The notes under the pieces were generated by a model that was not told the DNA's origin, searched no databases, and saw only the letters and a program-made list of their open reading frames with translations. 64,000 nt of DNA, taken from contig USOX01000006.1 in NCBI GenBank assembly GCA_900556485.1, forward strand, positions 83,787 to 147,786. The letters run 5' to 3'. Positions 33,765 to 43,281 of this stretch are shown here, piece by piece; position 1 is the stretch's first letter; each line of letters begins with the position of its first letter. A program made the position numbers and the translations under genes. This DNA comes from an uncultured Dysgonomonas sp. (GTDB taxonomy: Bacteria > Bacteroidota > Bacteroidia > Bacteroidales > Dysgonomonadaceae).

Positions 33765-34550
33765 TTATTCATCGTTGCAGCAATCGCATCCATCATGCTT
33801 TTCCAGAACTCTGTGAGGAAAATCTCCATGACCGACAATTTCGATAGGGCAAGATGAATATGTTTTTTCTAACCAGTCGGAACTAACATTGGCTCCGGAA
33901 TGATAATGGAGCCCTTCGTTTACACAGGCTATATTTTTAACTAATGATATAACTGTTCCGACGTCATGAGATACCATAATTATTGCAGTATCTTTATTAA
34001 TTGTTTCGAGTATCTTATAGAAGTTGGTCTCGAAACGTTTATCTACATAAGAATTTGGTTCATCCAATATGAGAAGGTCGGGATTATCTATTATGGCACG
34101 GCCTAGTAATGTTCGTTGTAATTGTCCTCCGGATAGAGCACCGATAGGTCGGTCTAGTAAGTCTTCTAGACCTAATTGATTAGCTATAGCCTTTACCCTT
34201 TCTCTTTGCTCATTTTTATATGGAGAGAGGAAATGTCTTTTTATTACAAGGCCTGATAGAATTACATCATGCACCGAAATAGGAAATTTCTTATCTATTT
34301 GGTTCATTTGAGGTAAATAGCCAATATTCAGCTTATTAGTCTGCTGATTGTTTTTAAAGAAAGATACCGAACCACTTACAGGTCTTACTAAACCTAAGAT
34401 AGTTTTGAGCAATGTAGTTTTACCTCCTCCGTTAGGCCCAATTATTCCCAAGAAATCATTTTGAAAAATGTTGAGATTAACATTCTTCAAAACATATGGC
34501 CTATCTTCGTATCCTACAGAGAGGTCTTTTATCGTCAATATCTTATTCAT
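33765..34550 (-). CDS. znuC: Zinc/metal ABC transporter ATP-binding protein (ZnuC type)
   Basis: The 261-aa ATPase of a metal ABC importer. Walker A is GPNGGGKT, the Q-loop follows LPQMNQ, the signature is LSGGQLQR, Walker B is LLILDEP and the H-loop is MVSHD. The C-terminus ends in a Cys/His-rich tail (HDGCDCCNDE) that could bind zinc. Its start overlaps the znuA-like gene by 8 bp, so the two are coupled. No permease (ZnuB) gene lies next to it: the following sequence is the convergent M48 gene. The complete transporter therefore needs a permease from another locus, or the locus has lost it. Confidence 0.9.
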   Translation of the reverse strand: MNKILTIKDLSVGYEDRPYVLKNVNLNIFQNDFLGIIGPNGGGKTTLLKTILGLVRPVSGSVSFFKNNQQTNKLNIGYLPQMNQIDKKFPISVHDVILSGLVIKRHFLSPYKNEQRERVKAIANQLGLEDLLDRPIGALSGGQLQRTLLGRAIIDNPDLLILDEPNSYVDKRFETNFYKILETINKDTAIIMVSHDVGTVISLVKNIACVNEGLHYHSGANVSSDWLEKTYSSCPIEIVGHGDFPHRVLEKHDGCDCCNDE

Positions 34551-35430
34551 GTTCTAATGCAAGAGCTTTGGCTATTTTAATCATTTCGTCGCTCCAATGG
34601 TATGATAGCAAATTCAAAGGTACAGTAATTCCGTTAATTGCTTTTGCTATTGTTTCAGCATTTTTTGTATCAAATTCCTGTTGGATAAATACGACCTTAA
34701 CTCCTTCCGATTTGGCCTTATCTATTAATTCCTTTAACTGTGAAGGGGATGGATTTTTGCCTTCGTGTTCGATAGAATATTGATTTAAGCCATATTCATC
34801 AGCAAAATAGCTTAGTGCAGGATGATAGATTATGAATGATTTACTTGGAGCTTTAGCTATATATGATCTGATTATACTATCAGTCTGATTAAACTCAGTG
34901 AGTAACTTATTATAGTTGGTAGTATAATCCGCTTCATTTTCTTTATCAAGTTGAAGCATTGCTTTATACATATTAGCTGCTATAATTTTTGCAGATTTTA
35001 CGGAACTCCAGGTATGAGGATCACCTCCTGAATGTGCATGGTGAGCATGGTCGTGATCACCTTCGCAATGTATATGAGCTTCTCCTATAGGGGTAATTCC
35101 TTCGGAACAATCAAATATAAGGAAATTCGAGTTGTTTTCTAATACTTTATTTATTAGGATATTCTCCAAGCTTAGATATCCTATTTTAAAGTAGGCTATA
35201 CTCTTATCTAGTGCAATCATCTGCGATGGTGTAAAATCGGCACTTTCAGGATTTGCTCCACCTGCAACAATACAATTTACATTATAATGATTACCTACAA
35301 TTGTACTTAAAAAATATTTTTGTGGTTCGATAGTTACTGATAAGGTTTTGGATTCATCTGTTTTTGATTGTTTGCATGAGCCAAGAATGAAACCAATAGC
35401 GGTAATTAGTATGATTAATTTATACTTCAT
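34543..35430 (-). CDS. znuA: Zinc-binding lipoprotein of a metal ABC transporter (ZnuA type)
   Basis: Periplasmic cluster A-I substrate-binding protein, 295 aa, that delivers Zn2+ (or Mn2+) to an ABC importer. The signal ends in a lipobox (ILGSC), so it is membrane-anchored. Residues about 118-140 form the His-rich loop typical of zinc-specific ZnuA (HIHCEGDHDHAHHAH), followed by GGDPHTW with a metal ligand His. Further ligands fit IIYHPALSYFADEYGL and the C-terminal FIQQEFDTKNAE region. The gene starts directly after the carbonic anhydrase stop codon (no gap), in the nusB-to-znuC operon. Zinc specificity is supported by the loop and the zinc-enzyme neighbour. Confidence 0.9.
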   Translation of the reverse strand: MKYKLIILITAIGFILGSCKQSKTDESKTLSVTIEPQKYFLSTIVGNHYNVNCIVAGGANPESADFTPSQMIALDKSIAYFKIGYLSLENILINKVLENNSNFLIFDCSEGITPIGEAHIHCEGDHDHAHHAHSGGDPHTWSSVKSAKIIAANMYKAMLQLDKENEADYTTNYNKLLTEFNQTDSIIRSYIAKAPSKSFIIYHPALSYFADEYGLNQYSIEHEGKNPSPSQLKELIDKAKSEGVKVVFIQQEFDTKNAETIAKAINGITVPLNLLSYHWSDEMIKIAKALALEHE

Positions 35431-36081
35431 TTATTCCCCTTTTGTCAAGTCGTATATCTTTCGAATACGTGTTAATTCTTTTTCGAAATCTATCTTTAAG
35501 TCTATAAGGATTCCTTCGTTTATATCGTATACCCATCCTACTACACGTGGATAGCCTGTTTCTAAAAATGATTTCTGAACTTCGGCAGTTTTGATTACAT
35601 TCAGACACTGTTCATATACATTGAGTTCCACTAAACGATTAGTACGCTGATCTTTATCTTCTATTGCGTCAAGCTCTTTTTCGTGTAACCTATATACATC
35701 GCGAATACTACGGAGCCAGGGATTAAGTATACCTAAATCTTTGGGCTGCATTGCAGCTTTTACACCTCCACAATTATAATGTCCGCATACTATAATATAT
35801 TTTACATTTAAGTATTCAACACCATAATTAATAACAGATAAAGAATTCAGATCAGCATTAACCACCATATTTGCAATATTCCGGTGAACAAATACTTCTC
35901 CTGGTTCTAATCCCATAATTTCATTTGCAGGGACACGACTATCGGAGCAACCTATATATAAATAATCAGGATTTTGCTCTTTTGCCAAATGCTTAAAAAA
36001 ATCTGGGTTTTCGTTGGTTTTTCGTGCTACCCATTTTTTATTTGATTCGAAAATTTCCTGATATGAATCTTTTTTATGCAT
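35431..36081 (-). CDS. can: Beta-class carbonic anhydrase
   Basis: Cytosolic zinc enzyme that interconverts CO2 and bicarbonate, needed for carboxylation reactions in anaerobes. Beta-class motifs: C45-S-D47-S-R49 in GCSDSRVPA and H101-x2-C104 in CGHYNCGG, giving the Cys-His-Cys zinc site and the Asp/Arg dyad. Length 216 aa matches the family. It lies in the nusB-yajC-ybbR-coaE operon, 4 bp after coaE and directly before the znuA-type gene, so the enzyme and its zinc supply are co-transcribed. Confidence 0.95.
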   Translation of the reverse strand: MHKKDSYQEIFESNKKWVARKTNENPDFFKHLAKEQNPDYLYIGCSDSRVPANEIMGLEPGEVFVHRNIANMVVNADLNSLSVINYGVEYLNVKYIIVCGHYNCGGVKAAMQPKDLGILNPWLRSIRDVYRLHEKELDAIEDKDQRTNRLVELNVYEQCLNVIKTAEVQKSFLETGYPRVVGWVYDINEGILIDLKIDFEKELTRIRKIYDLTKGE

Positions 36082-36085
36082 AATA

Positions 36086-36670
36086 TTATTTTACTTTAAG
36101 TTGATTAATAATATCCAACACTTGCTCAATAAGCGAATGTTTGTTATCATTAACAATCACAAAGTCCGAAAGTTTAGCCTTTTCTTCATCAGGCATTTGA
36201 TTATTTATACGTTCCAATATTTTATCTCTTGAAGCATTATCTCTTTTCATTGCTCGTTCTATCCTCATTTCTAGAGGTGTATAGACCATAACAACTTTAT
36301 CCATCAATTTATTGAAACCTGATTCGAAAAGAATGGCAGCCTCTTGTGCTACGATGATATTTTTGTTGTTTATCGATGCCCATTCGCTAAAATCTTTCTC
36401 TACTTCAGGATGAATAATAGTATTTACTTTATCTAATTTCGATTTATCATTAAATATATATGATGCTAATAGTGCTTTATTAAGAATCCCATTTGTATAT
36501 AGATCTTCTCCGAACAAATCTATTAACTGTTTACGTATTATCGGAGATGTAGTCACTAACTTCTTACTCTCTATATCTGCAATATAGACAGGAACTCCAC
36601 AAAGTATAAAAAGTTCAGAAACGGTTGATTTACCACTTCCTATACCGCCTGTTATTCCAAGTTTTAACAT
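36086..36670 (-). CDS. coaE: Dephospho-CoA kinase
   Basis: Cytosolic P-loop kinase for the last step of coenzyme A synthesis (3'-phosphorylation of dephospho-CoA). Walker A is GGIGSGKST at 8-16. The CoA-domain segment NTIIHPEV and the lid-type R-rich part IERAMKRDNASRDKILERINNQM are present. 194 aa, the usual size. Embedded between ybbR and the carbonic anhydrase gene with short gaps (17 and 4 bp). Confidence 0.95.
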   Translation of the reverse strand: MLKLGITGGIGSGKSTVSELFILCGVPVYIADIESKKLVTTSPIIRKQLIDLFGEDLYTNGILNKALLASYIFNDKSKLDKVNTIIHPEVEKDFSEWASINNKNIIVAQEAAILFESGFNKLMDKVVMVYTPLEMRIERAMKRDNASRDKILERINNQMPDEEKAKLSDFVIVNDNKHSLIEQVLDIINQLKVK

Positions 36671-36687
36671 CTAGATAAGTAAATGAA

Positions 36688-37671
36688 TTATTTTTGTTCA
36701 AGAATAAATTCTACTTCAGCAGGAACTAATGGTTTAGTACGTATATAGTCTGGACTTTCGGTTATACGAACAGGAATAGAGGCTTCTTTTAAGTCTTTAA
36801 TATCATTATAATTTACAATGATCTGAAAGCTATCAGCATCAATATCCTTGAATCGTTTAAGACCGACAAAGAATGGAACTTTTACCGATGAAGGGAAGAA
36901 TTTTATATCCAGATTGTCTGGTAGATTTATACATCGTACTGGTACTTCCACTTCTTTTAAAGTGAATTCATCTACTAAAATTGATAGTTCAATTGTATTT
37001 GGTACAAATTTTACCCCTCTAATATTACGCATAGGGACAGCGATATCACGATCAGAAGTAACGTTCGAAATTGTATCAGAAGCGGTATGAGCAAAGGATA
37101 ATGTATCTAATGCTGCTTTACTGCCATATGCTATTACAGAATCAGGACTGATAAGCAGGTCTTCATCCAATAAATATCCCGGAGCCAGTTGGATATAGCC
37201 ATCGTATATAACCGGCAATTTCTTTTGATGGAGTACTTCGTATGAATATGAAACTCGTGTAGGTGAATAGCTTATAAGCTCGGATGTGACAAATAGTTTA
37301 TTTCGTAGTAATTGCTCAAAGTTTCTACCTTGAATTACTTTTTCGCGTGTTCCTTTTACCATTTCCCTGACATCCACAACTATAGAATCATCTCTTTTAG
37401 TAAAATAGTAGCGGAATACAGTAGCTCCATCATCCTTTATGTATGCATAGATATTATCCGGTAATTCGTGATCGAACACAATACTGTCCGGTACATTCAC
37501 ATACTTAACCGGTATAGTGAGCATAGTATCAAATTTCTGATCATATATTTGAATAAGCCAGAAAATTGCAGCTAATAATATAAAAAACAGGAAAGTCAGA
37601 ATCTTCCTCCATGAAACTCTCTTGAAAAAGGATCTGACTTCCCGTAAAATTATATCTTTAGTATCGCTCAT
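36688..37671 (-). CDS. YbbR-like domain protein
   Basis: A 327-aa inner-membrane protein with one N-terminal transmembrane segment (ILTFLFFILLAAIFWLI) and YbbR-like domains outside the cytoplasm. In Firmicutes the homologue CdaR regulates the cyclic-di-AMP synthase; in Bacteroidetes the gene is a fixed neighbour of nusB, yajC and coaE, with no settled function. Repeat-like segments such as VEVPVRCINLPDNLDIKFFPSSVKV and IPVRITESPDYI mark the domain. No c-di-AMP cyclase gene is near in this window. Confidence 0.88.
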   Translation of the reverse strand: MSDTKDIILREVRSFFKRVSWRKILTFLFFILLAAIFWLIQIYDQKFDTMLTIPVKYVNVPDSIVFDHELPDNIYAYIKDDGATVFRYYFTKRDDSIVVDVREMVKGTREKVIQGRNFEQLLRNKLFVTSELISYSPTRVSYSYEVLHQKKLPVIYDGYIQLAPGYLLDEDLLISPDSVIAYGSKAALDTLSFAHTASDTISNVTSDRDIAVPMRNIRGVKFVPNTIELSILVDEFTLKEVEVPVRCINLPDNLDIKFFPSSVKVPFFVGLKRFKDIDADSFQIIVNYNDIKDLKEASIPVRITESPDYIRTKPLVPAEVEFILEQK

Positions 37672-37769
37672 AAGCTATACCAGATTTTTTAAGTTCTATG
37701 AAATATTGAGGATAACCTCTTATATAGTATTAACGTTAGAGATACTTAAAAGTTTCTATTTGAGAAAAC

Positions 37770-38093
37770 TTATTTTTGTTGTGTATCTTCTGCTGAAACG
37801 TATACAGATGTTTTTTCTACTTTGATTCTAACACCGTCTGCTATCTCCAAAACGAAATATGTATCTCCTACTTCTTTTACTTTTGCATGTATACCTCCGG
37901 CTGTAACTACTTTATCTCCAACCTTTATTGCATTACGAGCTTCCTGAAGCGCTTTTTGTTTCTTCTGTTGCGGCCTGATCATAAAGAAGTACATGATAGC
38001 AAATAAAGCAACCATCATGATAATCATACCACCACTACCACCTAGTAGTCCACCAGCACCTTCTGCTTGTAAAAATACGTTTAATAGAGTCAT
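37770..38093 (-). CDS. yajC: Preprotein translocase subunit YajC
   Basis: Small inner-membrane accessory protein of the SecDF-YajC complex, 107 aa. One transmembrane helix (MIIMMVALFAIMYFFMI) is followed by the hallmark RPQQKKQK and then the small soluble domain (IKVGDKVVTAGGIHAKVKEV). Part of the nusB-yajC-ybbR-coaE cluster conserved in Bacteroidetes. The gap to ybbR is 98 bp. Confidence 0.95.
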   Translation of the reverse strand: MTLLNVFLQAEGAGGLLGGSGGMIIMMVALFAIMYFFMIRPQQKKQKALQEARNAIKVGDKVVTAGGIHAKVKEVGDTYFVLEIADGVRIKVEKTSVYVSAEDTQQK

Positions 38094-38198
38094 AACTTAA
38101 AGTCTGAATATTTTAATTTATACTAATTTCCTTTATAGGTTTACAAATATAATTGATTATTTTGAATTAGTGCTTCACTGTCAAATCCAGAAATATTA

Positions 38199-39125
38199 TT
38201 ATTTCTTAATTATTTTCTTTTCCTCTTTCAGTTCTTTTACTATGGCATCTAATATACCATTAATAAAGGATGCACTTTTAGCAGTGCTATATGATTTTGC
38301 TATATCAATATATTCGTTTAAAGTTACACTAATAGGTATGGATGGAAAGGTGACAATTTCGGTAATGGCTATTTGCATAATTACCATATCCATTAATGCG
38401 ATACGTTCAGTTTCCCAGTTTTGCGTGTATTTATCTATTAGTTCTTTATATTCTTTTCCATTCCACAAAGATTCTCTTAATAACTTCACTGCAAACTCCC
38501 TGTCTGTATCATCTTTGAACATAGGAAGTAATGGTTGATCAGCTCCCTCCGACTCTTCGAATTTTTTAATGGTTTTGATTACAAAAGACTGAATAATTTC
38601 GACATCATCGTTCCAGAAGAGACTCTCATCTTCTAATATAGAATATAGGTCTTCTGTTGTACAAATGATTTGCTTAAATACTTTACGCCAAAACTCGCGA
38701 TCGTCTGCATATGCATCGGATTTATTCTCAATATATTCTTTATATATTTCTGAGTTAAGAATACTGTCAAGCATGTTTCTTAAGAAAGCTTCATGATCGG
38801 ACCAGCTGAAAGGTCTTTCATCCAAATACTTATTAAGAGTAACATTATCTCTCAATTGGATAATGAATTTATTCTCTAAAAGCTTTGTATTCGGATTCAT
38901 ATCTTCTTCAGATGGACGAAGTTTGGATTTCCTGGCTTCTATTCGTTGGGCATACGCATCGGTTAGCTCAACCATCAGGTTCAATAAGTAATAATATAAG
39001 TCGTATGATTTGTGGAGACTAAGAAGTAGTTCACTCTCAGCTTTTTTTAGATCTGTAGTTTCACTGTGACTACACGAAAATAGTATTTGAACTACTCTGA
39101 TACGGATAAGAACGCGGTTTATCAT
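38199..39125 (-). CDS. nusB: Transcription antitermination factor NusB (long Bacteroidetes form)
   Basis: RNA-binding antitermination and rRNA-maturation factor that works with NusE at boxA. At 308 aa it is twice the length of the E. coli protein; the extra N-terminal half (about 1-190) is typical for Bacteroidetes. The canonical NusB fold sits in the C-terminal part (FAVKLLRESLWNGKEYKELIDKY, RIALMDMVIMQIAITEI, ISVTLNEYIDIAKSYSTAKSASFINGILDAI). First gene of a long operon running to znuC. A -7 box match lies 26 bp upstream. Confidence 0.93.
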   Translation of the reverse strand: MINRVLIRIRVVQILFSCSHSETTDLKKAESELLLSLHKSYDLYYYLLNLMVELTDAYAQRIEARKSKLRPSEEDMNPNTKLLENKFIIQLRDNVTLNKYLDERPFSWSDHEAFLRNMLDSILNSEIYKEYIENKSDAYADDREFWRKVFKQIICTTEDLYSILEDESLFWNDDVEIIQSFVIKTIKKFEESEGADQPLLPMFKDDTDREFAVKLLRESLWNGKEYKELIDKYTQNWETERIALMDMVIMQIAITEIVTFPSIPISVTLNEYIDIAKSYSTAKSASFINGILDAIVKELKEEKKIIKK

Positions 39126-39151
39126 TTTTATATGCTAAATCTTTCAAGGTG

Positions 39152-39159
39152 CAAAAGTA
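39152..39159 (-). promoter_or_regulatory. Probable -7 box of the nusB operon
   Basis: The minus strand reads TACTTTTG, a match to TAnnTTTG, 26 bp upstream of the nusB start. Confidence 0.6.
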
Positions 39160-39246
39160 AACATTTTTTTCGTAAATCAATGATATTTTTTTCTGATAAG
39201 TTAAAGTCTTTATCTATATGATGAGAAGAGTATTCTTATAATGAGG

Positions 39247-39308
39247 AAAAGGATACAATATTATGAATAAAAAAAGTGTGTCATTTGTGTCATTTTACGA
39301 ATTTGAAT
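39247..39308 (+). repeat. Dispersed three-box element, copy C, upstream of cmk
   Basis: GGATACA at 39251-39257 is followed 24 bp later (from GATACA) by GTGTGTCATTTGTGTCA, then TTTTACGAATTTGAAT shared with copy B. It lies directly upstream of the cmk -7 box at 39328-39335; the final TTTG could act as its -33 box (22-bp spacer). Confidence 0.8.
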
Positions 39309-39327
39309 ATCGTACGGAAATTAAGAT

Positions 39328-39335
39328 TATCTTTG
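39328..39335 (+). promoter_or_regulatory. Probable -7 box for cmk-ispH
   Basis: TATCTTTG matches TAnnTTTG exactly. TTTG at 39302-39305, part of repeat copy C, lies 22 bp upstream as a candidate -33 box. Confidence 0.65.
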
Positions 39336-39405
39336 TGCCATCAAATTAAACATATTTATAATTCTTAATATAAACATTTAGAACTTGCAGATGTTCTTTT
39401 ATTAA

Positions 39406-40104
39406 ATGACAATGAAAAAAATAGTTATTGCAATTGATGGTTTCTCTTCGAATGGAAAAAGTACTATGGCTAAAAGCCTGGCTAAAGAGATTGGTTACAT
39501 TTATATTGATAGTGGTGCAATGTATAGAGCTGTAACTTTATATTGTATGCAACATAATCTTTTTGAGGATAATAAACTGGATGAAATGCAATTGCAAAGC
39601 GAAATTAATAATATAAAAATAGAATTTCACCTGAATGAGGCAGGATTACCGGATACTTACCTAAATGGAATGAATGTAGAAGCAGATATACGTAGTATGG
39701 ATGTTTCGTCCAGAGTAAGCATTGTTAGTGCCTTGCCATTTGTTCGCCATGCGATGGTCGCTCTTCAGCAAGATTTAGGAAAGGCTAAAGGAATTGTTAT
39801 GGATGGACGAGATATAGGTACAGTTGTTTTTCCTGATGCTGAAATGAAGATATTTGTGACAGCTGATGCTGAAATCAGAGCAAAAAGACGATTTGATGAA
39901 TTGCGTTCGAAAGGTGATACAAATACAACATTCGAAGAAGTACTCGAAAACTTAAAGTCCAGAGATCATATGGATCAGACACGTGCCGAAAGCCCTTTGG
40001 TTAAGGCAGATGATGCAATTTTACTGGATAACTCATATATGACCATTGACGAACAAATGCAGTGGTTACTAGATAAGTTTAAACAAATAACAACAAACAA
40101 ATGA
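39406..40104 (+). CDS. cmk: Cytidylate kinase
   Basis: Cytosolic nucleoside monophosphate kinase that phosphorylates CMP and dCMP. Walker [10 protein letters not shown] near residue 12, [10 protein letters not shown] near 40 for substrate binding, and [15 protein letters not shown] near 140, all classic Cmk motifs. 232 aa. Start could be the ATG at 39406 or 39412 (MTMKK); both fit. Its stop overlaps the ispH start in ATGA, so the pair is translationally coupled. Confidence 0.96.
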   Translation: MTMKKIVIAIDGFSSNGKSTMAKSLAKEIGYIYIDSGAMYRAVTLYCMQHNLFEDNKLDEMQLQSEINNIKIEFHLNEAGLPDTYLNGMNVEADIRSMDVSSRVSIVSALPFVRHAMVALQQDLGKAKGIVMDGRDIGTVVFPDAEMKIFVTADAEIRAKRRFDELRSKGDTNTTFEEVLENLKSRDHMDQTRAESPLVKADDAILLDNSYMTIDEQMQWLLDKFKQITTNK

Positions 40105-40976
40105 GCAATATAGAGATAGATGCAAAATCAGGCTTTTGTTTTGGTGTGGTAAATGCCATCAAGAAAGCTGAAGAAGAATTATCAAAAGGGGGTATTTTAT
40201 ACTGTTTAGGTGATATAGTCCATAATAATCTGGAAGTTGACAGACTGGCAAAACTGGGATTGAAAACAATTAATCATGAGGAATTTGCACAACTAAAAGA
40301 TGTAAGGGTATTGTTAAGGGCACATGGGGAACCACCTTCAACATACCAGATAGCAAAGCAAAACAATATAGAAATTATTGATGCTTCTTGCCCAGTTGTA
40401 TTACGCTTGCAAAAGAAAATACATGACAAGTATAATCTGGAAAAGGAAAACAATACTCAAATTGTAATTTATGGTAAGAATGGACATGCCGAAGTAAATG
40501 GATTGCTTGGGCAAACAGATTCTTCTGCTATTGTAATTGAGAAGAAAGATGATTTAGAAAAGCTGGATTTTTCGAAAAACATTTGTTTGTTTTCGCAAAC
40601 AACCAAACCTTTGGATGGTTTTCAGGAAATAATAGATATTATTCAAAGTAGAATGGTTGGTGATGCTACATTTGAATATTTCGATACCATTTGCAGGCAG
40701 GTATCTAACCGAATTCCTAATATTAAAGAATTTGCTCAAAAACATGACGTAATATTCTTTGTGGCAGGAGAAAAGAGTTCGAATGGAAAAGTCTTGTTTG
40801 CAGAATGTAAGAAATATAATCCTGACTCCTATTTTATATCAAAACCTTCGGATATAGATATTTCTATTGTAAGCAAAACCGCATCTATAGGAATTTGCGG
40901 TGCTACCTCGACTCCTAAATGGCAGATGGAAGAGGTGGAAGCACGGTTAGAAGAAATCAGAACGGGGTTAAATTAA
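40101..40976 (+). CDS. ispH: 4-hydroxy-3-methylbut-2-enyl diphosphate reductase
   Basis: Iron-sulfur enzyme of the last step of the MEP isoprenoid pathway, producing IPP and DMAPP. The three cluster cysteines appear in [11 protein letters not shown] (Cys 13), [10 protein letters not shown] (near 98) and [11 protein letters not shown] (near 270). HAEVNG, the substrate His/Glu area, is near 130. 291 aa, normal. Coupled to cmk by a 4-bp overlap, an arrangement common in this phylum. Confidence 0.96.
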   Translation: MSNIEIDAKSGFCFGVVNAIKKAEEELSKGGILYCLGDIVHNNLEVDRLAKLGLKTINHEEFAQLKDVRVLLRAHGEPPSTYQIAKQNNIEIIDASCPVVLRLQKKIHDKYNLEKENNTQIVIYGKNGHAEVNGLLGQTDSSAIVIEKKDDLEKLDFSKNICLFSQTTKPLDGFQEIIDIIQSRMVGDATFEYFDTICRQVSNRIPNIKEFAQKHDVIFFVAGEKSSNGKVLFAECKKYNPDSYFISKPSDIDISIVSKTASIGICGATSTPKWQMEEVEARLEEIRTGLN

Positions 40977-41041
40977 CCAAAATGTACAGGGTATTTAACC
41001 AATTAGTATCATTGGTATAGCAAAAACATGGATTTTATTTA

Positions 41042-41049
41042 TACTTTTG
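41042..41049 (+). promoter_or_regulatory. Probable -7 box for pfkA
   Basis: TACTTTTG matches TAnnTTTG, 39 bp upstream of the pfkA ATG. Confidence 0.6.
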
Positions 41050-41088
41050 CACTGATTTTATATAAAAGATAAAAATATAAGGTAAATT

Positions 41089-42069
41089 ATGGCTAACATC
41101 AAGTGTATTGGTATTTTGACGTCAGGGGGAGATGCTCCGGGCATGAACGCTGCTATACGTGCGGTAACACGTACTGCCATTTATAACGGGTTGGAGGTTA
41201 AAGGTATTATGCGCGGATACAGAGGTTTGATATCTGACGAGATAGTACTGTTTAAGACTAATAGTGTAAGTAATATTATCCAACAGGGAGGAACAATCTT
41301 GAAGACGGCGCGAAGCAAAGAATTCTTGACTCCTGAAGGACGTCAAATAGCTTTTGATGCATTACAGCGCGAAGGAATAGACGCTCTTGTTGTAATAGGT
41401 GGTGACGGATCGCTTACCGGTGCCCGTATTTTTGCTCAGGAATATAATTTTCCTATTGTTGGTTTGCCTGGTACAATAGATAATGACTTGCAAGGTACAG
41501 ACCTTACAATTGGGTATGATACAGCATTGAATACTATAATGGAAGCTGTGGACAAAATACGTGATACAGCAAGCTCACACGAACGTTTGTTCTTTATAGA
41601 AGTAATGGGGCGCGAATGTGGATTTTTGGCTCTAAATGGCGCTATAGCATCAGGTGCCGAAGCAGCTATTGTTCCAGAAATGATGTTGCAACAAGACCAA
41701 TTATCAGACTTGATATCCAATGGGTTCCGTAAAAGCAAAAACAGTAGTTTAGTACTTGTTACAGAAGGAGATATAACCGGAGGCGCAATGGCTATGGCAG
41801 AACGTGTAAAAACAGAATATCCTCAGTATGATGTACGTGTTACAATTTTGGGTCACGTGCAGCGTGGAGGTTCTCCTACAGCTAATGACCGTATTTTGGC
41901 TAGTAGAATGGGTACTGCAGCTATTGATGCTCTGTTGGATGGACAACGTAATGTTATGATTGGTATCCAAAACGATGAAATTGTATATGTGCCGTTCTCT
42001 AAAGCTATAAAGAAGAATAAACCAATACAGCAGGATTTGTTGAATACATTGAAAGTACTTTCTATATAA
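41089..42069 (+). CDS. pfkA: 6-phosphofructokinase
   Basis: Cytosolic glycolytic enzyme (fructose 6-phosphate to fructose 1,6-bisphosphate). ATP-binding GGDAPGMN at 13-20, GGDGSLTGA near 104, and the catalytic segment PGTIDND near 130 with its Asp base; MGRECGFLA marks the sugar-binding region. GGDGS with Gly at the ATP-selecting position supports the ATP-dependent rather than PPi-dependent form. 326 aa, bacterial length. Monocistronic with terminator at 42103-42131. Confidence 0.96.
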   Translation: MANIKCIGILTSGGDAPGMNAAIRAVTRTAIYNGLEVKGIMRGYRGLISDEIVLFKTNSVSNIIQQGGTILKTARSKEFLTPEGRQIAFDALQREGIDALVVIGGDGSLTGARIFAQEYNFPIVGLPGTIDNDLQGTDLTIGYDTALNTIMEAVDKIRDTASSHERLFFIEVMGRECGFLALNGAIASGAEAAIVPEMMLQQDQLSDLISNGFRKSKNSSLVLVTEGDITGGAMAMAERVKTEYPQYDVRVTILGHVQRGGSPTANDRILASRMGTAAIDALLDGQRNVMIGIQNDEIVYVPFSKAIKKNKPIQQDLLNTLKVLSI

Positions 42070-42102
42070 TTATTTAGGTATTATTTAATTAATCATAATA
42101 AG

Positions 42103-42131
42103 GAACCGACAGGGCTTTGCTTTGTCGGTTC
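42103..42131 (+). terminator. Terminator after pfkA
   Basis: A 9-bp stem (GAACCGACA / TGTCGGTTC) with an 11-nt loop is followed by TTTATTTTT. Confidence 0.85.
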
Positions 42132-42167
42132 TTTATTTTTAACGATAGAAAAATCTTATTTTATTTT

Positions 42168-42175
42168 TATCTTTG
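42168..42175 (+). promoter_or_regulatory. Probable -7 box for recR
   Basis: TATCTTTG matches TAnnTTTG and lies 19 bp upstream of the recR ATG at 42195. It falls inside the longer frame that would start at 42117, which argues for the shorter protein. Confidence 0.6.
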
Positions 42176-42194
42176 TGCATATTTAAAGACCATC

Positions 42195-42818
42195 ATGATT
42201 CAAAAATATCCGTCAGCATTACTGGAAAATGCTGTAAATGAATTTGCCAAGCTTCCCGGAATAGGAAGAAAAACAGCATTGCGATTAATACTCCATTTAT
42301 TAAGACAAGATAATGCAATGGTTGAAAGTTTTTCTCAAGCATTAGTTACTCTTAAACATGAAGTAAAGTATTGTAATGTGTGCCATAATATTTGTGATGA
42401 TGATATTTGCCCTATTTGTATAGATACAACACGTGATGCTACAACAATATGTGTTGTAGAAAATATAAAAGAAGTAATGGCTATAGAGAATACGATGCAA
42501 TACAAAGGATTGTATCATGTATTAGGAGGAATTATCTCCCCAATTGACGGTATAGGACCTGCTGATCTTGAAATAGAAAGTCTGATTGAAAGGGTCGCTG
42601 AAGGAAAAGTCAACGAAATTATACTAGCCCTGAGTACTACAATGGAAGGTGATACCACTAATTTCTATATTTATAAGAAACTACTCCCCTACAATATAAA
42701 GATATCTATGATTGCCAGAGGTATTTCTATAGGTGACGAAATAGAATATGCGGATGAAGTGACTTTAGGGCGCTCTATTATAAATCGTACTTTATTTAAC
42801 GAATCATATAAAATGTAA
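42195..42818 (+). CDS. recR: Recombination protein RecR
   Basis: Cytosolic DNA repair protein that, with RecF/RecO, loads RecA at gaps. From ATG 42195 it is 207 aa, the family length; the longer frame from 42117 adds residues without family support and covers the promoter. An N-terminal helix-hairpin-helix ([20 protein letters not shown]), a C4 zinc finger ([16 protein letters not shown]) and a Toprim domain ([16 protein letters not shown] onward) appear in the expected order. The following small membrane gene starts 8 bp later, so they share an mRNA. Confidence 0.96.
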   Translation: MIQKYPSALLENAVNEFAKLPGIGRKTALRLILHLLRQDNAMVESFSQALVTLKHEVKYCNVCHNICDDDICPICIDTTRDATTICVVENIKEVMAIENTMQYKGLYHVLGGIISPIDGIGPADLEIESLIERVAEGKVNEIILALSTTMEGDTTNFYIYKKLLPYNIKISMIARGISIGDEIEYADEVTLGRSIINRTLFNESYKM

Positions 42819-42826
42819 GTTTTGGG

Positions 42827-43255
42827 ATGGAGGCTCAGGTAAAAAAATTACAACATAAACTTATTCTGTTATTTTGGATAAATATAGCAGTATCTATTTT
42901 AGCATTATTAATCATATTATATATGAAAGGACCGGGATTTGGAGAAAATTTAATGCAAAATGTTTCTTTCGAACAATATGCTATTATATTATCTTTAGCC
43001 GGCATTCCAATTGCGTTGAAATTATTTCAATCTAAATATCAGAAAATAAAAAATTTAGAATGTCTTTTATTTCTAAAGAAATACTTTGAGATTTATCTAA
43101 TCCGATTGGGAATATTAGATATAATAATTCTTATAAATTTGTCAGGACTGTATTTGTTTGAATCTCAAAATGCAGTATATATGACTATTATCACTATATT
43201 TGCGCTATTCTTTTGCTATCCTAATAAAAAGAATATCCTAAATGAAAACAAGTAA
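42827..43255 (+). CDS. Small multi-pass membrane protein of unknown function
   Basis: A 142-aa protein with four hydrophobic segments (about 13-32, 47-63, 93-112 and 115-132), indicating an integral inner-membrane protein. The N-terminus (MEAQVKKLQHKL) and C-terminus (NKKNILNENK) are charged and would both be cytoplasmic. I do not recognise a family. It lies 8 bp after recR and 26 bp before the HAD-type gene, so it is transcribed with them. Confidence 0.75.
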   Translation: MEAQVKKLQHKLILLFWINIAVSILALLIILYMKGPGFGENLMQNVSFEQYAIILSLAGIPIALKLFQSKYQKIKNLECLLFLKKYFEIYLIRLGILDIIILINLSGLYLFESQNAVYMTIITIFALFFCYPNKKNILNENK

Positions 43256-43281
43256 AATAAAAATATAAACAACTAACAAAT

